Of a DNA stretch of 64,000 nucleotides, positions 35,004 to 46,250 are shown piece by piece (the stretch's first letter is position 1; every line of letters begins with the position of its first letter). The DNA is from an uncultured Clostridia bacterium (GTDB lineage: Bacteria > Bacillota > Clostridia > Christensenellales > UBA1750). The notes beneath the pieces were generated by a model that saw nothing but the letters and a program-made list of their open reading frames with translations, had not been told where the DNA came from and did no database searches. Location of the stretch: NCBI GenBank assembly GCA_904393115.1, contig CAJFMX010000013.1, positions 61,310 through 125,309 on the forward strand. The letters are read 5' to 3'. The position numbers and the translations under genes were made by a program.

Positions 35004-35048
35004 GCTCTTCCCCCTCCGCGCAAAAAATTGACATTTTGCTGCGAGAAT

Positions 35049-35081
35049 ATGATAGCACTTTTTTTCGCGATATGCTATCAT
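35049..35081. promoter_or_regulatory. Inverted repeat in AraC/dehydrogenase divergent region
   Basis: 9-bp arms ATGATAGCA (35049-35057) and TGCTATCAT (35073-35081) around a T-run and TCGCGA. Likely operator for the AraC regulator. Confidence 0.6.
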
Positions 35082-35124
35082 GAATTTACCAACACAACTC
35101 CTTTGGAAAGGATGGTTGAAAAAA

Positions 35125-36213
35125 ATGGACAAGAAGAGACTCAAGGTCGGCATCATCGGCTGCGGCGGCATCGCCAACGGCAAGCACATGCCCTCCATCA
35201 AGGCCGTCAACATGGCCGACATGGTCGCCTTCTGCGACCTGATCGAGGAGCGCGCCGTCAAGGCCGCCAAGGAATACGGCGTGCCCGGCGCCAAGGTCTA
35301 CACCGACTACAAGGAGCTGCTCGCCGATCCGGAGATCGACGTCGTGCACGTCTGCACGCCCAACCGCTCCCACGCGGACATCTCCATCGACGCCATGCAC
35401 GCCGGCAAGCACGTCATGTGCGAAAAGCCCATGGCCAAGAGCGCGGCCGATGCCCGCCGCATGGTCGCCGCCGCCAAGGAGACCGGCAAAAAACTGACAA
35501 TCGGCTACCAGCACCGCCACAAGGCGGAGGCCCAGTACGTCAAGAAGGTCATCGAGCGCGGGGACCTGGGCGACATGTACTACGCCGAGGCCTTTGCGGT
35601 TCGCCGCCGCGGCACGCCGAACTGGGGCGTGTTCCTCAACGAGTACGAGCAGGGCGGCGGTCCCCTGATCGACATCGGCACCCACTCCCTGGACCTGACG
35701 CTCTACCTGCTCAACAACTACAAGCCGCGCATGGCGGTCGGCACCACCTACAAGAAGCTGACCAACCCCGACCAGGCCAACCCCTGGGGCCCCTGGGACG
35801 AGAAGCAGCACACTATGGAGGATGCGGCCTTCGGCTTCATCGTCATGGAGAACGGCGCCACCATCATCCTCAAGGCGACCTGGGCGCTCAACACCTGCGA
35901 GCCCGTTCCCGAGGGAAGCGTCATGATCTGCGGCTCCAAGGCGGGCGCGCAGATTAAGAACGGCGTGACCATCAACAAGGACGAGTTCGGCCGCCTGGTC
36001 GACATCCATCCCGACATGAAGGCCGGCGGCGTCGCGTTCTACGACGGCGTGGCCGAGACCGCGCCCATCACCGAGCAGCGCCGCTGGTACGAGGCCCTCT
36101 ACAACGACACCGACCCGGTCGTCCTGCCCGAGCAGGCCTGCGTCGTGTCCGAGATCCTGGAGGCCATCTACACCTCCGCCAAGACCGGCGAGCCCTTCTA
36201 CTTCAACAAGTAA
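35125..36213 (+). CDS. Gfo/Idh/MocA-family dehydrogenase
   Basis: 362 residues. GIIGCGGIANGKH nucleotide fold, CEKPMAKS catalytic Lys motif, and GGGPLIDIGTHSLDLTLYLLN with the conserved His. ATG at 35125; TTG at 35116 is an alternative since AAAGGA is 13 bases from the ATG. Acts on a polyol or sugar with the downstream isomerase. Different subfamily from the one at 28.9 kb. Confidence 0.92.
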   Translation: MDKKRLKVGIIGCGGIANGKHMPSIKAVNMADMVAFCDLIEERAVKAAKEYGVPGAKVYTDYKELLADPEIDVVHVCTPNRSHADISIDAMHAGKHVMCEKPMAKSAADARRMVAAAKETGKKLTIGYQHRHKAEAQYVKKVIERGDLGDMYYAEAFAVRRRGTPNWGVFLNEYEQGGGPLIDIGTHSLDLTLYLLNNYKPRMAVGTTYKKLTNPDQANPWGPWDEKQHTMEDAAFGFIVMENGATIILKATWALNTCEPVPEGSVMICGSKAGAQIKNGVTINKDEFGRLVDIHPDMKAGGVAFYDGVAETAPITEQRRWYEALYNDTDPVVLPEQACVVSEILEAIYTSAKTGEPFYFNK

Positions 36214-36309
36214 GCAGACAATCTGCCGCATTCGCGGGGTCGGAGCGCGGGCGCTTTGTGCCCGCTGCCCCGGCCCCGTCTCTACCTGCAAAAAAAGGAG
36301 GACCTTTTC

Positions 36310-37032
36310 ATGGAATACGGAATCCAGATGTACAGCGTGCGCGACATCACCGAAAAGAACATGGACGGCGCGCTCAAGGCGCTGGCGGAGATGGGATATA
36401 AGTTCGTGGAGTTCGCCGGGTTCTTCGGCATCCCCGCAGACGAGATCAAGGCCATGCTCGACAAGTACGGACTGAAGGTCTCCGGCACGCACACCGGCTG
36501 GCAGGAGATCGCCGAGCACTACGAGGAGACCCTCGCCTACCACAAGGCCATCGGCAACACCCGCATCATCGTGCCCGGCGCGGACCTGACCACCAAGGCC
36601 AAGCTCGACGCCTTCATCGACATGATGAACGAGTTCCAGCCCAAGCTCGCGGCCGAGGGCATCACGCTCGGCTACCACAACCACGACCACGAGTTCAAGC
36701 CCAACGAGGACGGCCAGATCATCTACGACGAGATCGTTGCCCGCACGAATGTGGCCCTGGAGATCGACACCTACTGGGCCTACGCCGCGGGCAAGGATCC
36801 CGTGCAGATGATGGAGACCCTCAAGGCCCGCGTCCCGGTCATCCACATCAAGGACGGCCTGGCCAACCGCGAGGGCAAGCCCCTGGGCCTGGGCACTGCG
36901 CCGGTCGCCGCGGTCTACAAGAAGGCCGTGGAGATGGGCATCCCCATGGTCGTGGAGAGCGAGACCCTGCAGCCCGACGGCCTGACCGAGGCCAAGATCT
37001 GCATCGACTACCTCAAGTCCCAGGAGGCGTAA
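36310..37032 (+). CDS. Sugar phosphate isomerase/epimerase (AP2-endonuclease-like barrel)
   Basis: 240 residues. YGIQMYSVRD opening, VEFAGFFG, GYHNHDHEF and VIHIKDG contain Glu/His metal ligands of the xylose-isomerase-like TIM barrel. Probably inositol/sugar epimerase acting with the preceding dehydrogenase, in the style of IolE/IolI systems. AAAGGAGG precedes the ATG by 8 bases. Confidence 0.9.
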   Translation: MEYGIQMYSVRDITEKNMDGALKALAEMGYKFVEFAGFFGIPADEIKAMLDKYGLKVSGTHTGWQEIAEHYEETLAYHKAIGNTRIIVPGADLTTKAKLDAFIDMMNEFQPKLAAEGITLGYHNHDHEFKPNEDGQIIYDEIVARTNVALEIDTYWAYAAGKDPVQMMETLKARVPVIHIKDGLANREGKPLGLGTAPVAAVYKKAVEMGIPMVVESETLQPDGLTEAKICIDYLKSQEA

Positions 37033-37059
37033 GCCGCTTCCCACCCGATGCCGCCAAAA

Positions 37060-37099
37060 CGCGCCCGAAGAATCCAAAGGTTCTTCGGGCGCGTTTTTT
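37060..37099. terminator. Bidirectional terminator
   Basis: 13-bp stem CGCGCCCGAAGAA with TTCTTCGGGCGCG and TTTTTTA. Confidence 0.92.
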
Positions 37100-37601
37100 A
37101 TTCGCCGCGCACGTCGCGCAGCACCTGCGCGGCCGCCGCCTCCAGGCTGAGCTCCGGGCCGAAGACCGTTTCCCGCAGGGAGGCGACCAGGTCCCGCCCC
37201 TGCCACCAGCGCCGCATCTCCGCCTCGCCGAAGTCCGCGCGGTTCGGCTTGGTCGCGTGGCGGGCCAGCGTCTCGGCAAAGGGAAGGTCGTAGTAGTAGG
37301 CGAAGAGGTTCTCCGCGCCGAAGAGATCGGCCGCCGCCGCGAACAGGGGCGCGTAGGCGGAGGAGGGGAGGATTCCCTCCAGGATCGTCACCGCCGAGTG
37401 CGCGCGGCCATACCGCAGCAGCTCGATCAGCAGGGGCGTCGAGCGCCGGACCCCTTCCTCGCCCCGGACGTTGAGGATCTCCATGCGCACCGTGTCGTGC
37501 GAAATCCGCATGGTGTTCGGGCCGAGCGCCTCCTGCAGGCGCTTGGAGAGCGCGGTCTTTCCGCTGCCGGAGTTCCCGCGCAGGACGATGAGCACAGCCA
37601 A
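37098..37601 (-). CDS. P-loop kinase, small molecule type
   Basis: About 167 residues. IVLRGNSGSGKTALSKRL is the Walker A; HDTVRMEILN and the lid-like region FYDLP-NRADFG suggest a zeta-toxin/chloramphenicol-phosphotransferase-like kinase. The TTG at 37601 is chosen 9 bases after AGGAGG. Function not clear. Confidence 0.75.
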   Translation of the reverse strand: MAVLIVLRGNSGSGKTALSKRLQEALGPNTMRISHDTVRMEILNVRGEEGVRRSTPLLIELLRYGRAHSAVTILEGILPSSAYAPLFAAAADLFGAENLFAYYYDLPFAETLARHATKPNRADFGEAEMRRWWQGRDLVASLRETVFGPELSLEAAAAQVLRDVRGE

Positions 37602-37683
37602 GGGGCTCCGCCTCCTCTCGCGCAAAGCCCCTTGTTGCGGCCTGCGCTTTTTCCTTCGATTCTACCAGCCCCGGCAGCGCGCG

Positions 37684-39765
<2,082 letters not shown>

Positions 39766-39878
39766 TTTGTGGGGGCGCTCCTTTCCCCGCGGCGCTGCGC
39801 CGCGGCTTTTCCCCTCCATCTTAGCGGATTTTGCGGCGCTTGACCAGCATCGTTCGGCGCGCAAATCGTTTTTTTGCA

Positions 39879-39908
39879 GAAAAAAGCCCGGAGGGGGGCC
39901 CTCCGGGG
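39879..39908 (-). terminator. Terminator of VWA locus
   Basis: CCCGGAGGG stem with CCCTCCGGG and a T-run on the minus strand. Confidence 0.85.
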
Positions 39909-39924
39909 AAGAGAGGATGGGGGT

Positions 39925-41264
39925 TTACGTGGGGTCAGCCTCGCAGCAGCGGAAGCCGTAGTCCACGGGGTGCGCGATCGTGCGCACGCGGAAGAAGCGC
40001 TCGCGGCACATGGAGCCCGGCTCCTCGACGGCGCTCAGGTCCTCCGGCAGCACGAAGCGCACGCCCTTGACCCGGATGTCCCGGCAAGAGGGGGCGTTGT
40101 GCGCGGGCAGGGTGAGGACCTTCATGCCGCAGGGGTATTCGTCGCCGTTCTCGCCGACCTCGGAGAGCAGAACGCCCAGGGCCACGCGCTTGCCCGGGCA
40201 GACGCGCTTGACCGTGAAGTTCAGCTCCAGGATGCGGCCAGGGACTCCAGGCGCACGTCGCCCGCGTCAAAGACCGCAAAGTCGTCGCGGCCCTCGATCG
40301 AGAAGTCCACCGGCACGGGGCAGGGCCGTTCCGCAGTCCACCTCCACCGAGGGCGTGGGGAAGGCCACGACATTGCCCTCGTTGTCGGAATAGGTCAGGG
40401 ACTCGTTGACGAGCTTCAGGCCCGAGGTGTTGGCCGTGTGGCGGATGGCGAACTGCAGGGACGCGCCCTCGTTGGCGGTGACGCCCAGCTCGGGGATCTT
40501 CCACTGCAGCGCGGTGGAACTCTGCATCTCCGCCGTGCCCTTGGTGAGCGGCGACATGCTGGCGATCTGGAAGTCGTCGCTGACCACCTCGTCGATGACG
40601 ATGTCCGTCGCGCCGGTCTTGGAGAGGTTGGCGGCCAGGTCGCGGAACAGGTCCTCCAGGTCCGCGGCGTCCGGGGTGACGGCCACGTGCGAGGCGTCCG
40701 GATCGGTGGCCTAGTCGTTGAGCACGCTGACGTCGATGCCGTCGGAGCCGATCAGGCCGATGCAGTAGAGGATGATCCCCTCGGCGCGCGCCGCCGCGGC
40801 AACGGGCGCAGGGGGCGGGCCGGCCGTGGTCTTGCCGTCGGTGAACAGGACGATCACCTTGGCCTTTGCGGACTGGGGGTCAAAGAGCTGCATCGCCGCG
40901 GAAAAGGCGTGGAGGCATCGAGCGCGTCGGCCGCGTCCTTGCGCGCCGCAACGGAGATGATCAGCTGCGTGTCCGCGGTGGCGGCCTGGTTGAAGCTGAC
41001 GATGCCGATCCGGCTGCCGGAGCCGATGGCGTCCGGCGCGCCGCCGGTCGATTCGGATAGGATGTCGATAAAGGTCTTGGCGCCGGCCTTGACGCTCTCC
41101 ATTGGCGCGCCCTCGAGGCTGTCGGACCGGTCCAGGGTCAGGACGATGTCTGTGGGGTTGCTGACGATATCCGGAGAGGCCGAGAGCGCGAGGGTCACTT
41201 GCAGCGTACCGTCGCAGTCGATGCGCTCCAGGTTGATCTGTTTGCTTGTGCTGGTTACACCCAT
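39925..41264 (-). pseudogene. VWA-domain protein, decayed
   Basis: Starts well (AGGAGGGGG site, MGVTSTSKQINLERIDCDG) and encodes a von Willebrand A fold with DRSDS, a MIDAS DxSxS. It then breaks: the DALDAS to HAFSAAMQLFD segment lacks the expected MIDAS Thr block and changes frame near 40,905; an amber stop lies at 40711-40713 in LND*ATDPDAS, where close homologues have Trp; frame changes occur near 40,325 and 40,240. Downstream frames still encode EVVSDDFQIAS and PAHNAPSCRDIRVKG, typical of clostridial VWA proteins. Several defects of different kinds make true decay more likely than sequencing error. Confidence 0.8.
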
Positions 41265-41517
41265 GGTTGCCCCCTCCTATGCGCGGGGGATGTCAGGGAA
41301 AGGAAATCTCCCGCCCTTTATCCTATGCGCGGGACGGGAAATGGGTGCGGAAGCGCGGGCGTCTGCAACGGAGGAGGGCGCAAAAAAAGCGCGGCGCTCC
41401 CGGAAATCCGCGTGCGCCGCGCAACCCCCGCTTCTGCGGGGAAAAAGATGAATCCCTCTCTCGGAACTCTCACAATTTAACGGATCACCCCTGCAAGGGC
41501 AGGGAAATGGAGAGAGG
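41265..41517. other. Spacer upstream of VWA gene
   Basis: No gene. Contains the 13-bp word TCCTATGCGCGGG twice (about 41275 and 41321) and a CCCCGC-TTCT-GCGGGG hairpin near 41426-41442. The repeats lie just before the VWA start and may be regulator sites. Confidence 0.35.
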
Positions 41518-41555
41518 AAAAAAATTCTCCCGAGAATCCGGGGATTCTCGGGAGA
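41518..41555 (-). terminator. Terminator of the tRNA-Ser pair
   Basis: Minus-strand stem TCTCCCGAGAATCC with its complement and seven Ts. Confidence 0.9.
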
Positions 41556-41557
41556 TC

Positions 41558-41648
41558 TGGCGGAGAAGCCGGGATTTGAACCCGGGCGACGGTATCCCGT
41601 CCTACTCCCTTAGCAGGGGAGCCCCTTCGGCCTCTTGGGTACTTCTCC
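41558..41648 (-). tRNA. tRNA-Ser (GCT)
   Basis: 91 nt with encoded CCA; acceptor GGAGAAG/CTTCTCC; long variable arm; anticodon loop CTGCTAA gives GCT. Confidence 0.95.
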
Positions 41649-41673
41649 AGATCACCGTCTGCCTCGCAGAAAA

Positions 41674-41762
41674 TGGCGGAGAGAGAGGGATTCGAACCCC
41701 CGGTGCCTTGCGGCATCACTGGTTTTCAAGACCAGCTCCATAAACCACTCGAACATCTCTCC
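41674..41762 (-). tRNA. tRNA-Ser (TGA)
   Basis: 89 nt with encoded CCA; GGAGAGA/TCTCTCC acceptor; anticodon loop CTTGAAA gives TGA; variable arm. Upstream member of the pair. Confidence 0.95.
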
Positions 41763-41811
41763 GCGTGTAGGACTTTGGTCCATCCCCATCGCCGCGACCT
41801 GCGACTTGGAT

Positions 41812-41840
41812 AGTATACCAAGTTGCGGCCGGAAAGTCAA
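41812..41840 (-). promoter_or_regulatory. Promoter of tRNA-Ser pair
   Basis: Minus strand TTGACT, 17 bases, TATACT. Spacer has TCCGGCCGCAA, shared with the tRNA-Met promoter. Confidence 0.88.
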
Positions 41841-41892
41841 CAGGTTTTTGTGCTGCGGACGTCCGAATTGGCAAAACAAAGAATGAATACGA

Positions 41893-41921
41893 CAAAAGCC
41901 CGAACGCGCTCGGGCTTTTCC
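41893..41921 (-). terminator. Terminator of tRNA-Met pair
   Basis: Minus-strand AAAAGCCCGA stem with TTCGGGCTTTT. Confidence 0.85.
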
Positions 41922-41998
41922 TGGTAGCGGCGAACAGATTTGAACTGCTGACACTTCGGGTATGAACCGAATGCTCTGGCCAACTGAGCTACGCCGCC
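41922..41998 (-). tRNA. tRNA-Met (CAT, elongator)
   Basis: 77 nt, CCA encoded; GGCGGCG/CGCCGCT-type acceptor; anticodon loop TTCATAC. Lacks initiator features. Confidence 0.92.
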
Positions 41999-42001
41999 AA
42001 A

Positions 42002-42079
42002 TGGTTGCGGGGGTGGGATTTGAACCTCACGACCTCCGGGTTATGAGCCCGACGAGCTGCCAAACTGCTCTACCCCGCG
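42002..42079 (-). tRNA. Initiator tRNA-fMet (CAT)
   Basis: 78 nt, CCA encoded. First base C opposite A (unpaired 1-72) and three GC pairs flanking CTCATAA mark an initiator. Confidence 0.94.
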
Positions 42080-42115
42080 ATACTTCTGTCCGCCGATCTC
42101 TCGACGACGATATTT

Positions 42116-42144
42116 ATCTTACACCTTGCGGCCGGATTTGTCAA
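42116..42144 (-). promoter_or_regulatory. Promoter of tRNA-Met pair
   Basis: Minus strand TTGACA, 17 bases with TCCGGCCGCAA, TAAGAT. Confidence 0.88.
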
Positions 42145-42230
42145 GCGCTTTTCCAAAATTTTTTTGCGGCGCAGATTCCCCGGCCTGTGCTATACTCTTG
42201 GAAGAGCGTTTTTGCAAAGGAGAGAGCGAG

Positions 42231-43454
42231 ATGGAACGAATGGAAACGTATGCGCGCCTGCTGCTCAGGACCGGGCTGGACCTGCAAAAGGGGCAGACGC
42301 TGCTCCTCAACGCCGACACGGAGGCCGCGCCGCTTGTAGCGGTGCTCGCGGCGCAGGCCTACCAGATGGGTGCGGCCGACGTGCAGTGCAACTGGTCGAA
42401 CGAGGCCTGCGACCGCGCGCGCCTGCTCTACCAGGACGAGGAGAACCTCGGGAAGCTGCCGCCCTGGGAGGCGGAGCGGTACAACGCGCCCTCGCGCGCG
42501 GGCTGCGCATACCTGCGCCTGTTCAGCGAGGACCCCTTCGGCATGGCGGGCGCGGACCCGGCGCGCATCGCGCTGCGGCGCAACGCGGTCTCCGCCGCGA
42601 CGAAGGAGGCGCAGCGCTGCCGGATGACGGGCGTTTCGCCCTGGCTGGCGGCGGCCTACCCGGGCAGGGCCTGGGCGCAGCGCGTGTTCCCGAACCTTGC
42701 GGGGGAGGAGGCGCAGGCCGCCCTCTGGCGGGCGATCCTCGCGGCCACGCGCGCGGACGCGCCGGACCCGGACGCGGCCTGGCAGGCCCACCAGCAGAAC
42801 CTCGCCCGCCGCGCCGAATGGCTCAACGCGCAGCAGTTTGCGGCCTTCCACTACGAGAGCGGCCTGGGCACGGACTTCACCGTGGGCATGCCCGAGGGAC
42901 AGAACTGGGCCGGGGGCAGGTCCTGGACGCAGGACGGCCGCGCCTTCATCCCGAACATGCCCACCGAGGAGGTCTTCTGCGCGCCGCACCGCGACCGGGC
43001 CGAGGGCCGGCTGGTCGCCTCGCTCCCCCTGTCCCACGGCGGCAGCCGCGTCGAGGGCATTGCGCTCACGTTTGCAGACGGGCAGGTCGTGGACTTTGAC
43101 GCCCGCGCGGGGAAGGAGACGCTCGCCTCCATCCTGAACACGGACGCCGGCGCGCGCCGCCTGGGCGAGATCGCGCTCCTGCCCGCGGATTCGCCCATCG
43201 CGGGGATGAACCTGCTCTTTTACAACACGCTCTTTGACGAGAACGCGGCCTGCCACTTTGCGCTGGGGCGCGGGTATTCCGAGTGCGTGCGCGGGGGCGA
43301 GGCGATGGACGAGGCCGCGCTGCTGGAGGCGGGCGTGAATCAGTCCCTCGTGCACGTGGACTTCATGGTCGGCACGCGCGACCTGCGCATCGAGGGAATC
43401 CGGAAGGACGGCAGCCGCGCGCCCGTGTTCGAGGGCGGGGTTTGGGCCTTCTGA
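42231..43454 (+). CDS. Aminopeptidase, M29 family
   Basis: 407 residues. NMPTEEVFCAPHRDRAEGRLV contains the Glu and His ligands of the M29 dinuclear metal site; HVDFMVGTRDLRIEG and HFALGRGYSEC complete it. Cytoplasmic release of N-terminal residues from peptides. ATG at 42231 follows AAAGGAGAGAG; a TATACT -10 lies at 42191. Confidence 0.92.
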   Translation: MERMETYARLLLRTGLDLQKGQTLLLNADTEAAPLVAVLAAQAYQMGAADVQCNWSNEACDRARLLYQDEENLGKLPPWEAERYNAPSRAGCAYLRLFSEDPFGMAGADPARIALRRNAVSAATKEAQRCRMTGVSPWLAAAYPGRAWAQRVFPNLAGEEAQAALWRAILAATRADAPDPDAAWQAHQQNLARRAEWLNAQQFAAFHYESGLGTDFTVGMPEGQNWAGGRSWTQDGRAFIPNMPTEEVFCAPHRDRAEGRLVASLPLSHGGSRVEGIALTFADGQVVDFDARAGKETLASILNTDAGARRLGEIALLPADSPIAGMNLLFYNTLFDENAACHFALGRGYSECVRGGEAMDEAALLEAGVNQSLVHVDFMVGTRDLRIEGIRKDGSRAPVFEGGVWAF

Positions 43455-43583
43455 GCGGGAAGCGCGTATGCACAGTTTTTGCATATCTTGTATTAAAAGA
43501 CGGTAAAAATGCGCCCGGGCGCCTCGATTTCGTGTAAAATAGGGGACGACAAGACTCGCGCGCGCAAGGAGGAATTTTCAGCG

Positions 43584-44834
43584 ATGAAGACGCTTCCCTA
43601 TGACAAAGCTAAGATCGAGGAGATCGCAAAGACGCATCCCACGCCCTTCCACATCTACGACGAGGCGGGCATCGTCGCCGCGGCGCAGCGCCTGCAGCGC
43701 GCCTTCCAGTGGAACGCGGGGTATAAGGAATATTACGCGGTCAAGGCCTGCCCGAACCCGGCCATTCTCCGCCTGCTGCACGACCAGGGCTGCGGCATGG
43801 ACTGCTCGAGCCTGACCGAGCTCATGCTCTGCGAGCGGCTCGGGATCGTGGGCGAGGACATCATGTTCTCCTCCAACGACACGCCGGCCGAGGAGTTCGC
43901 GTACGCCCGCCGCCTGGGCGCGCTCATCAACCTGGACGACTTTTCCCACATCGACTTCCTGAAGGACAACGGCGGCATCCCCGAGACGGTCTGCCTGCGC
44001 TACAACCCCGGCGGCGAGTTCCGCCTGGGCAACACGATCATGGGCAACCCCGGCGACGCCAAGTACGGCATGACCCGGCCGCAGATCTTCGAAGGGGTGA
44101 AGGTCCTGCGCGCCTACGGCGCAAAGCGCTTCGGCCTGCACGCGTTCCTCGCCTCCAACACGACGGACAACGCCTACTACCCGAGCCTTGCCGCGGAGCT
44201 GTTCCAGCTGGCGGCGGACCTGCACCGGGAGCTGGGCGTGGAGATCGCGTTTGTGAACCTGTCCGGCGGCGTGGGCATCCCCTACCGCCCGGAGGAGGAG
44301 CCGGCGGACATCCTGGCCATCGGCCGCGGCGTGCGCGAGCAGTACGAGAAGATCCTCGTGCCCGCGGGCCTCGACCACGTGGCCATCAAGACCGAGCTTG
44401 GCCGCTACATGACCGGCCCCTACGGCTCCCTCGTCTCCCGCGTGCTGCACATCAAGAACACGTATAAGCAGTACGTGGGCCTGGACGCCTGCGCGGCCAA
44501 CCTCATGCGCCCGGCCATGTACGGCGCGTACCACCACATCACGGTCCTGGGCAAGGAGGACGCGCCCTGCGACCACGTCTACGACGTCACGGGCTCCCTG
44601 TGCGAGAACAACGACAAGTTCGCCGTGGACCGCGCGCTGCCCAAGGTCGAGATCGGCGACCTCATGGCCATCCACGACACGGGCGCGCACGGCTTTGCCA
44701 TGGGCTATAACTACAACGGCAAGCTGCGCTCGGCGGAGCTGCTCCTGCACGCCAACGGCGAGGTGGAGCTGATCCGCAGGGCCGAGACCCCGGCGGATTA
44801 CTTCGCCACGCTGGACTTTACCCACCTCTTTTGA
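43584..44834 (+). CDS. lysA: Diaminopimelate decarboxylase
   Basis: 416 residues. YYAVKACPNP has the PLP-binding Lys; HAFLASNT, NLSGGVGIPYRP and ELGRYMTGPYG belong to the alanine-racemase-type PLP barrel; GSLCENNDKFA carries the active-site Cys of the second chain. Makes lysine from meso-DAP. Carboxynorspermidine decarboxylase is related, but GSLCENND fits LysA better. AAGGAGG site 9 bases from ATG. Confidence 0.83.
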   Translation: MKTLPYDKAKIEEIAKTHPTPFHIYDEAGIVAAAQRLQRAFQWNAGYKEYYAVKACPNPAILRLLHDQGCGMDCSSLTELMLCERLGIVGEDIMFSSNDTPAEEFAYARRLGALINLDDFSHIDFLKDNGGIPETVCLRYNPGGEFRLGNTIMGNPGDAKYGMTRPQIFEGVKVLRAYGAKRFGLHAFLASNTTDNAYYPSLAAELFQLAADLHRELGVEIAFVNLSGGVGIPYRPEEEPADILAIGRGVREQYEKILVPAGLDHVAIKTELGRYMTGPYGSLVSRVLHIKNTYKQYVGLDACAANLMRPAMYGAYHHITVLGKEDAPCDHVYDVTGSLCENNDKFAVDRALPKVEIGDLMAIHDTGAHGFAMGYNYNGKLRSAELLLHANGEVELIRRAETPADYFATLDFTHLF

Positions 44835-44856
44835 GCGGAAAGGGGGGAATTTCCCC

Positions 44857-45150
44857 ATGAAACGGGCGCGGAAGATCGCGCTGGCGGCGCTGCTCGTGCT
44901 GCTGCTGCCGCTGGTGCTGAGCGGGTGCCTGCCGGGCATCACCGTCTACACGCCCGAGGACCCGGCCGGGTTCCTCAACGGCGTCGTGCACGGCTGGTTT
45001 GCCCCGATCTCGCTGATCCTGGAGCTCGTGGGCATGGAGGTCACCATGTTCGCGCCGGTCAACACGGGCTTTACCTACGAGCTGGGCTTCTACATGGCGG
45101 TCATCAGCGGCTTTGGCGGCCTTGCGCTCTGCCGCCGCCGGCACAAGTAG
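44857..45150 (+). CDS. Small lipoprotein-like membrane protein
   Basis: 97 residues: lipobox VLSGC near residue 24, then GWFAPISLILELVGMEV helix and a C-terminal helix ending CRRRHK. Resembles small clostridial membrane proteins of unknown role. Follows lysA by 22 bases. Confidence 0.65.
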   Translation: MKRARKIALAALLVLLLPLVLSGCLPGITVYTPEDPAGFLNGVVHGWFAPISLILELVGMEVTMFAPVNTGFTYELGFYMAVISGFGGLALCRRRHK

Positions 45151-45185
45151 AAGGCATGCGATTTGTACAGAAAGGAGAGGGCCGG

Positions 45186-45449
45186 ATGCAGAAGGTCACA
45201 ATGTTTACCATGGCGGGCTGCCCCTATTGCCGCGCCGCGCACCGGTGGATGGAAGAGTTGATGCAGGAGTACCCGGAGTACAACGACATCGAGCTGGAGA
45301 TCATCGACGAGACGGAACACCCGGACATCGCCGACCGCTACGATTACTACTACGTCCCCACCTACTACGTCGGCCGGGACAAGGTCCACGAGGGCGTGGC
45401 CACAAAGGAAAAGGTCCACCGCGTGCTCGAGCGCGCGCTGCGGGGCTGA
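45186..45449 (+). CDS. Glutaredoxin-like thioredoxin-fold protein
   Basis: 87 residues. FTMAGCPYCRAAHRWMEEL carries the redox CPYC; YYYVPTYYVG has the cis-Pro loop. A thiol-disulfide oxidoreductase or Fe-S carrier. ATG after AAAGGAGAGGG; downstream of the small membrane gene. Confidence 0.88.
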   Translation: MQKVTMFTMAGCPYCRAAHRWMEELMQEYPEYNDIELEIIDETEHPDIADRYDYYYVPTYYVGRDKVHEGVATKEKVHRVLERALRG

Positions 45450-45481
45450 GCGCTCCCGCCCCGGCGGACGAAACGGAAAAG

Positions 45482-45525
45482 AAAACCCCCAATGGAAGAG
45501 GACTTCCCTTCCATTGGGGGTTTTT
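45482..45525. terminator. Bidirectional terminator
   Basis: AAAACCCCCAATGGA stem with TCCATTGGGGGTTTT. Confidence 0.9.
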
Positions 45526-45538
45526 GCGCTTGCCGGGA

Positions 45539-46114
45539 TCAGGCCAGGTCCAGCGTGGCGTGCTTGACGAAGGCGTTTTCGACCTCTTCGAGGGTCGCGC
45601 AGTAGGCCGCGTCGATGCGGACCTCCTCGTAGGTGATGTCCTGCGCGATGCGGTAGACGATGCCCTCCTGGGCGGCGGCGTTCTTCTGCGCCAGCCAGGA
45701 GCTGACGAAGTTCTCCATGCCCGCGCGGTCCTCCACCACGCCCAGGTCGCGCGAGCCGAGGCGGACCATGTAGCCGGTGACGACCTCCATCTGCGCGCCG
45801 CTGGCCGCGCCAAGGGCGCTGAACTGCTGGCTCAGGTACGGCCAGGCCAGGTAGCCGCCCGTGCCCACGCCGATGAGCAGCAGCAAGATCAGCGCGCAGA
45901 CGATCAGCGGCCGCGCGTTGAACCCGCCCACGCCCAGACCCATCTCCCGGCGCTCGGTCCGGGTGTAGTGGGAGAGGTAGTCCCACTTCTCCTCGTCGGG
46001 GTCATCCAGCGCGCTCCAGTAGCGGATTTGGTTGAAGACCTGCGAGACCGGGCGCAGGCCCAGGTCCGTCAGGGTATCGAATCGGGTTTCCTTGTCGGTG
46101 TTGTTGGCTTTCAC
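45539..46114 (-). CDS. Single-span membrane protein
   Basis: About 191 residues: cytoplasmic N-terminal domain (1-70), one membrane helix (VCALILLLLIGVGTGGYLAW near 78-98), then an outside domain with RLGSRDLGVVEDRAG. No signal peptidase site. GTG at 46114 is used because GGAGG lies 6 bases upstream. A TATGAT -10 sits at 46188. Unknown function. Confidence 0.65.
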   Translation of the reverse strand: MKANNTDKETRFDTLTDLGLRPVSQVFNQIRYWSALDDPDEEKWDYLSHYTRTERREMGLGVGGFNARPLIVCALILLLLIGVGTGGYLAWPYLSQQFSALGAASGAQMEVVTGYMVRLGSRDLGVVEDRAGMENFVSSWLAQKNAAAQEGIVYRIAQDITYEEVRIDAAYCATLEEVENAFVKHATLDLA

Positions 46115-46250
46115 GATGTCCTCCACGCGGCCGGCCCAAGTGTATTGCGGCGCATCCGCCCCGCCGGCGCACGATTCCAGTATCTACATCATACCATTGC
46201 ACCGCCGGGAACGCAAGGGAAACCCGCGTTTTTTGCGGGGAAAGCGCCGC

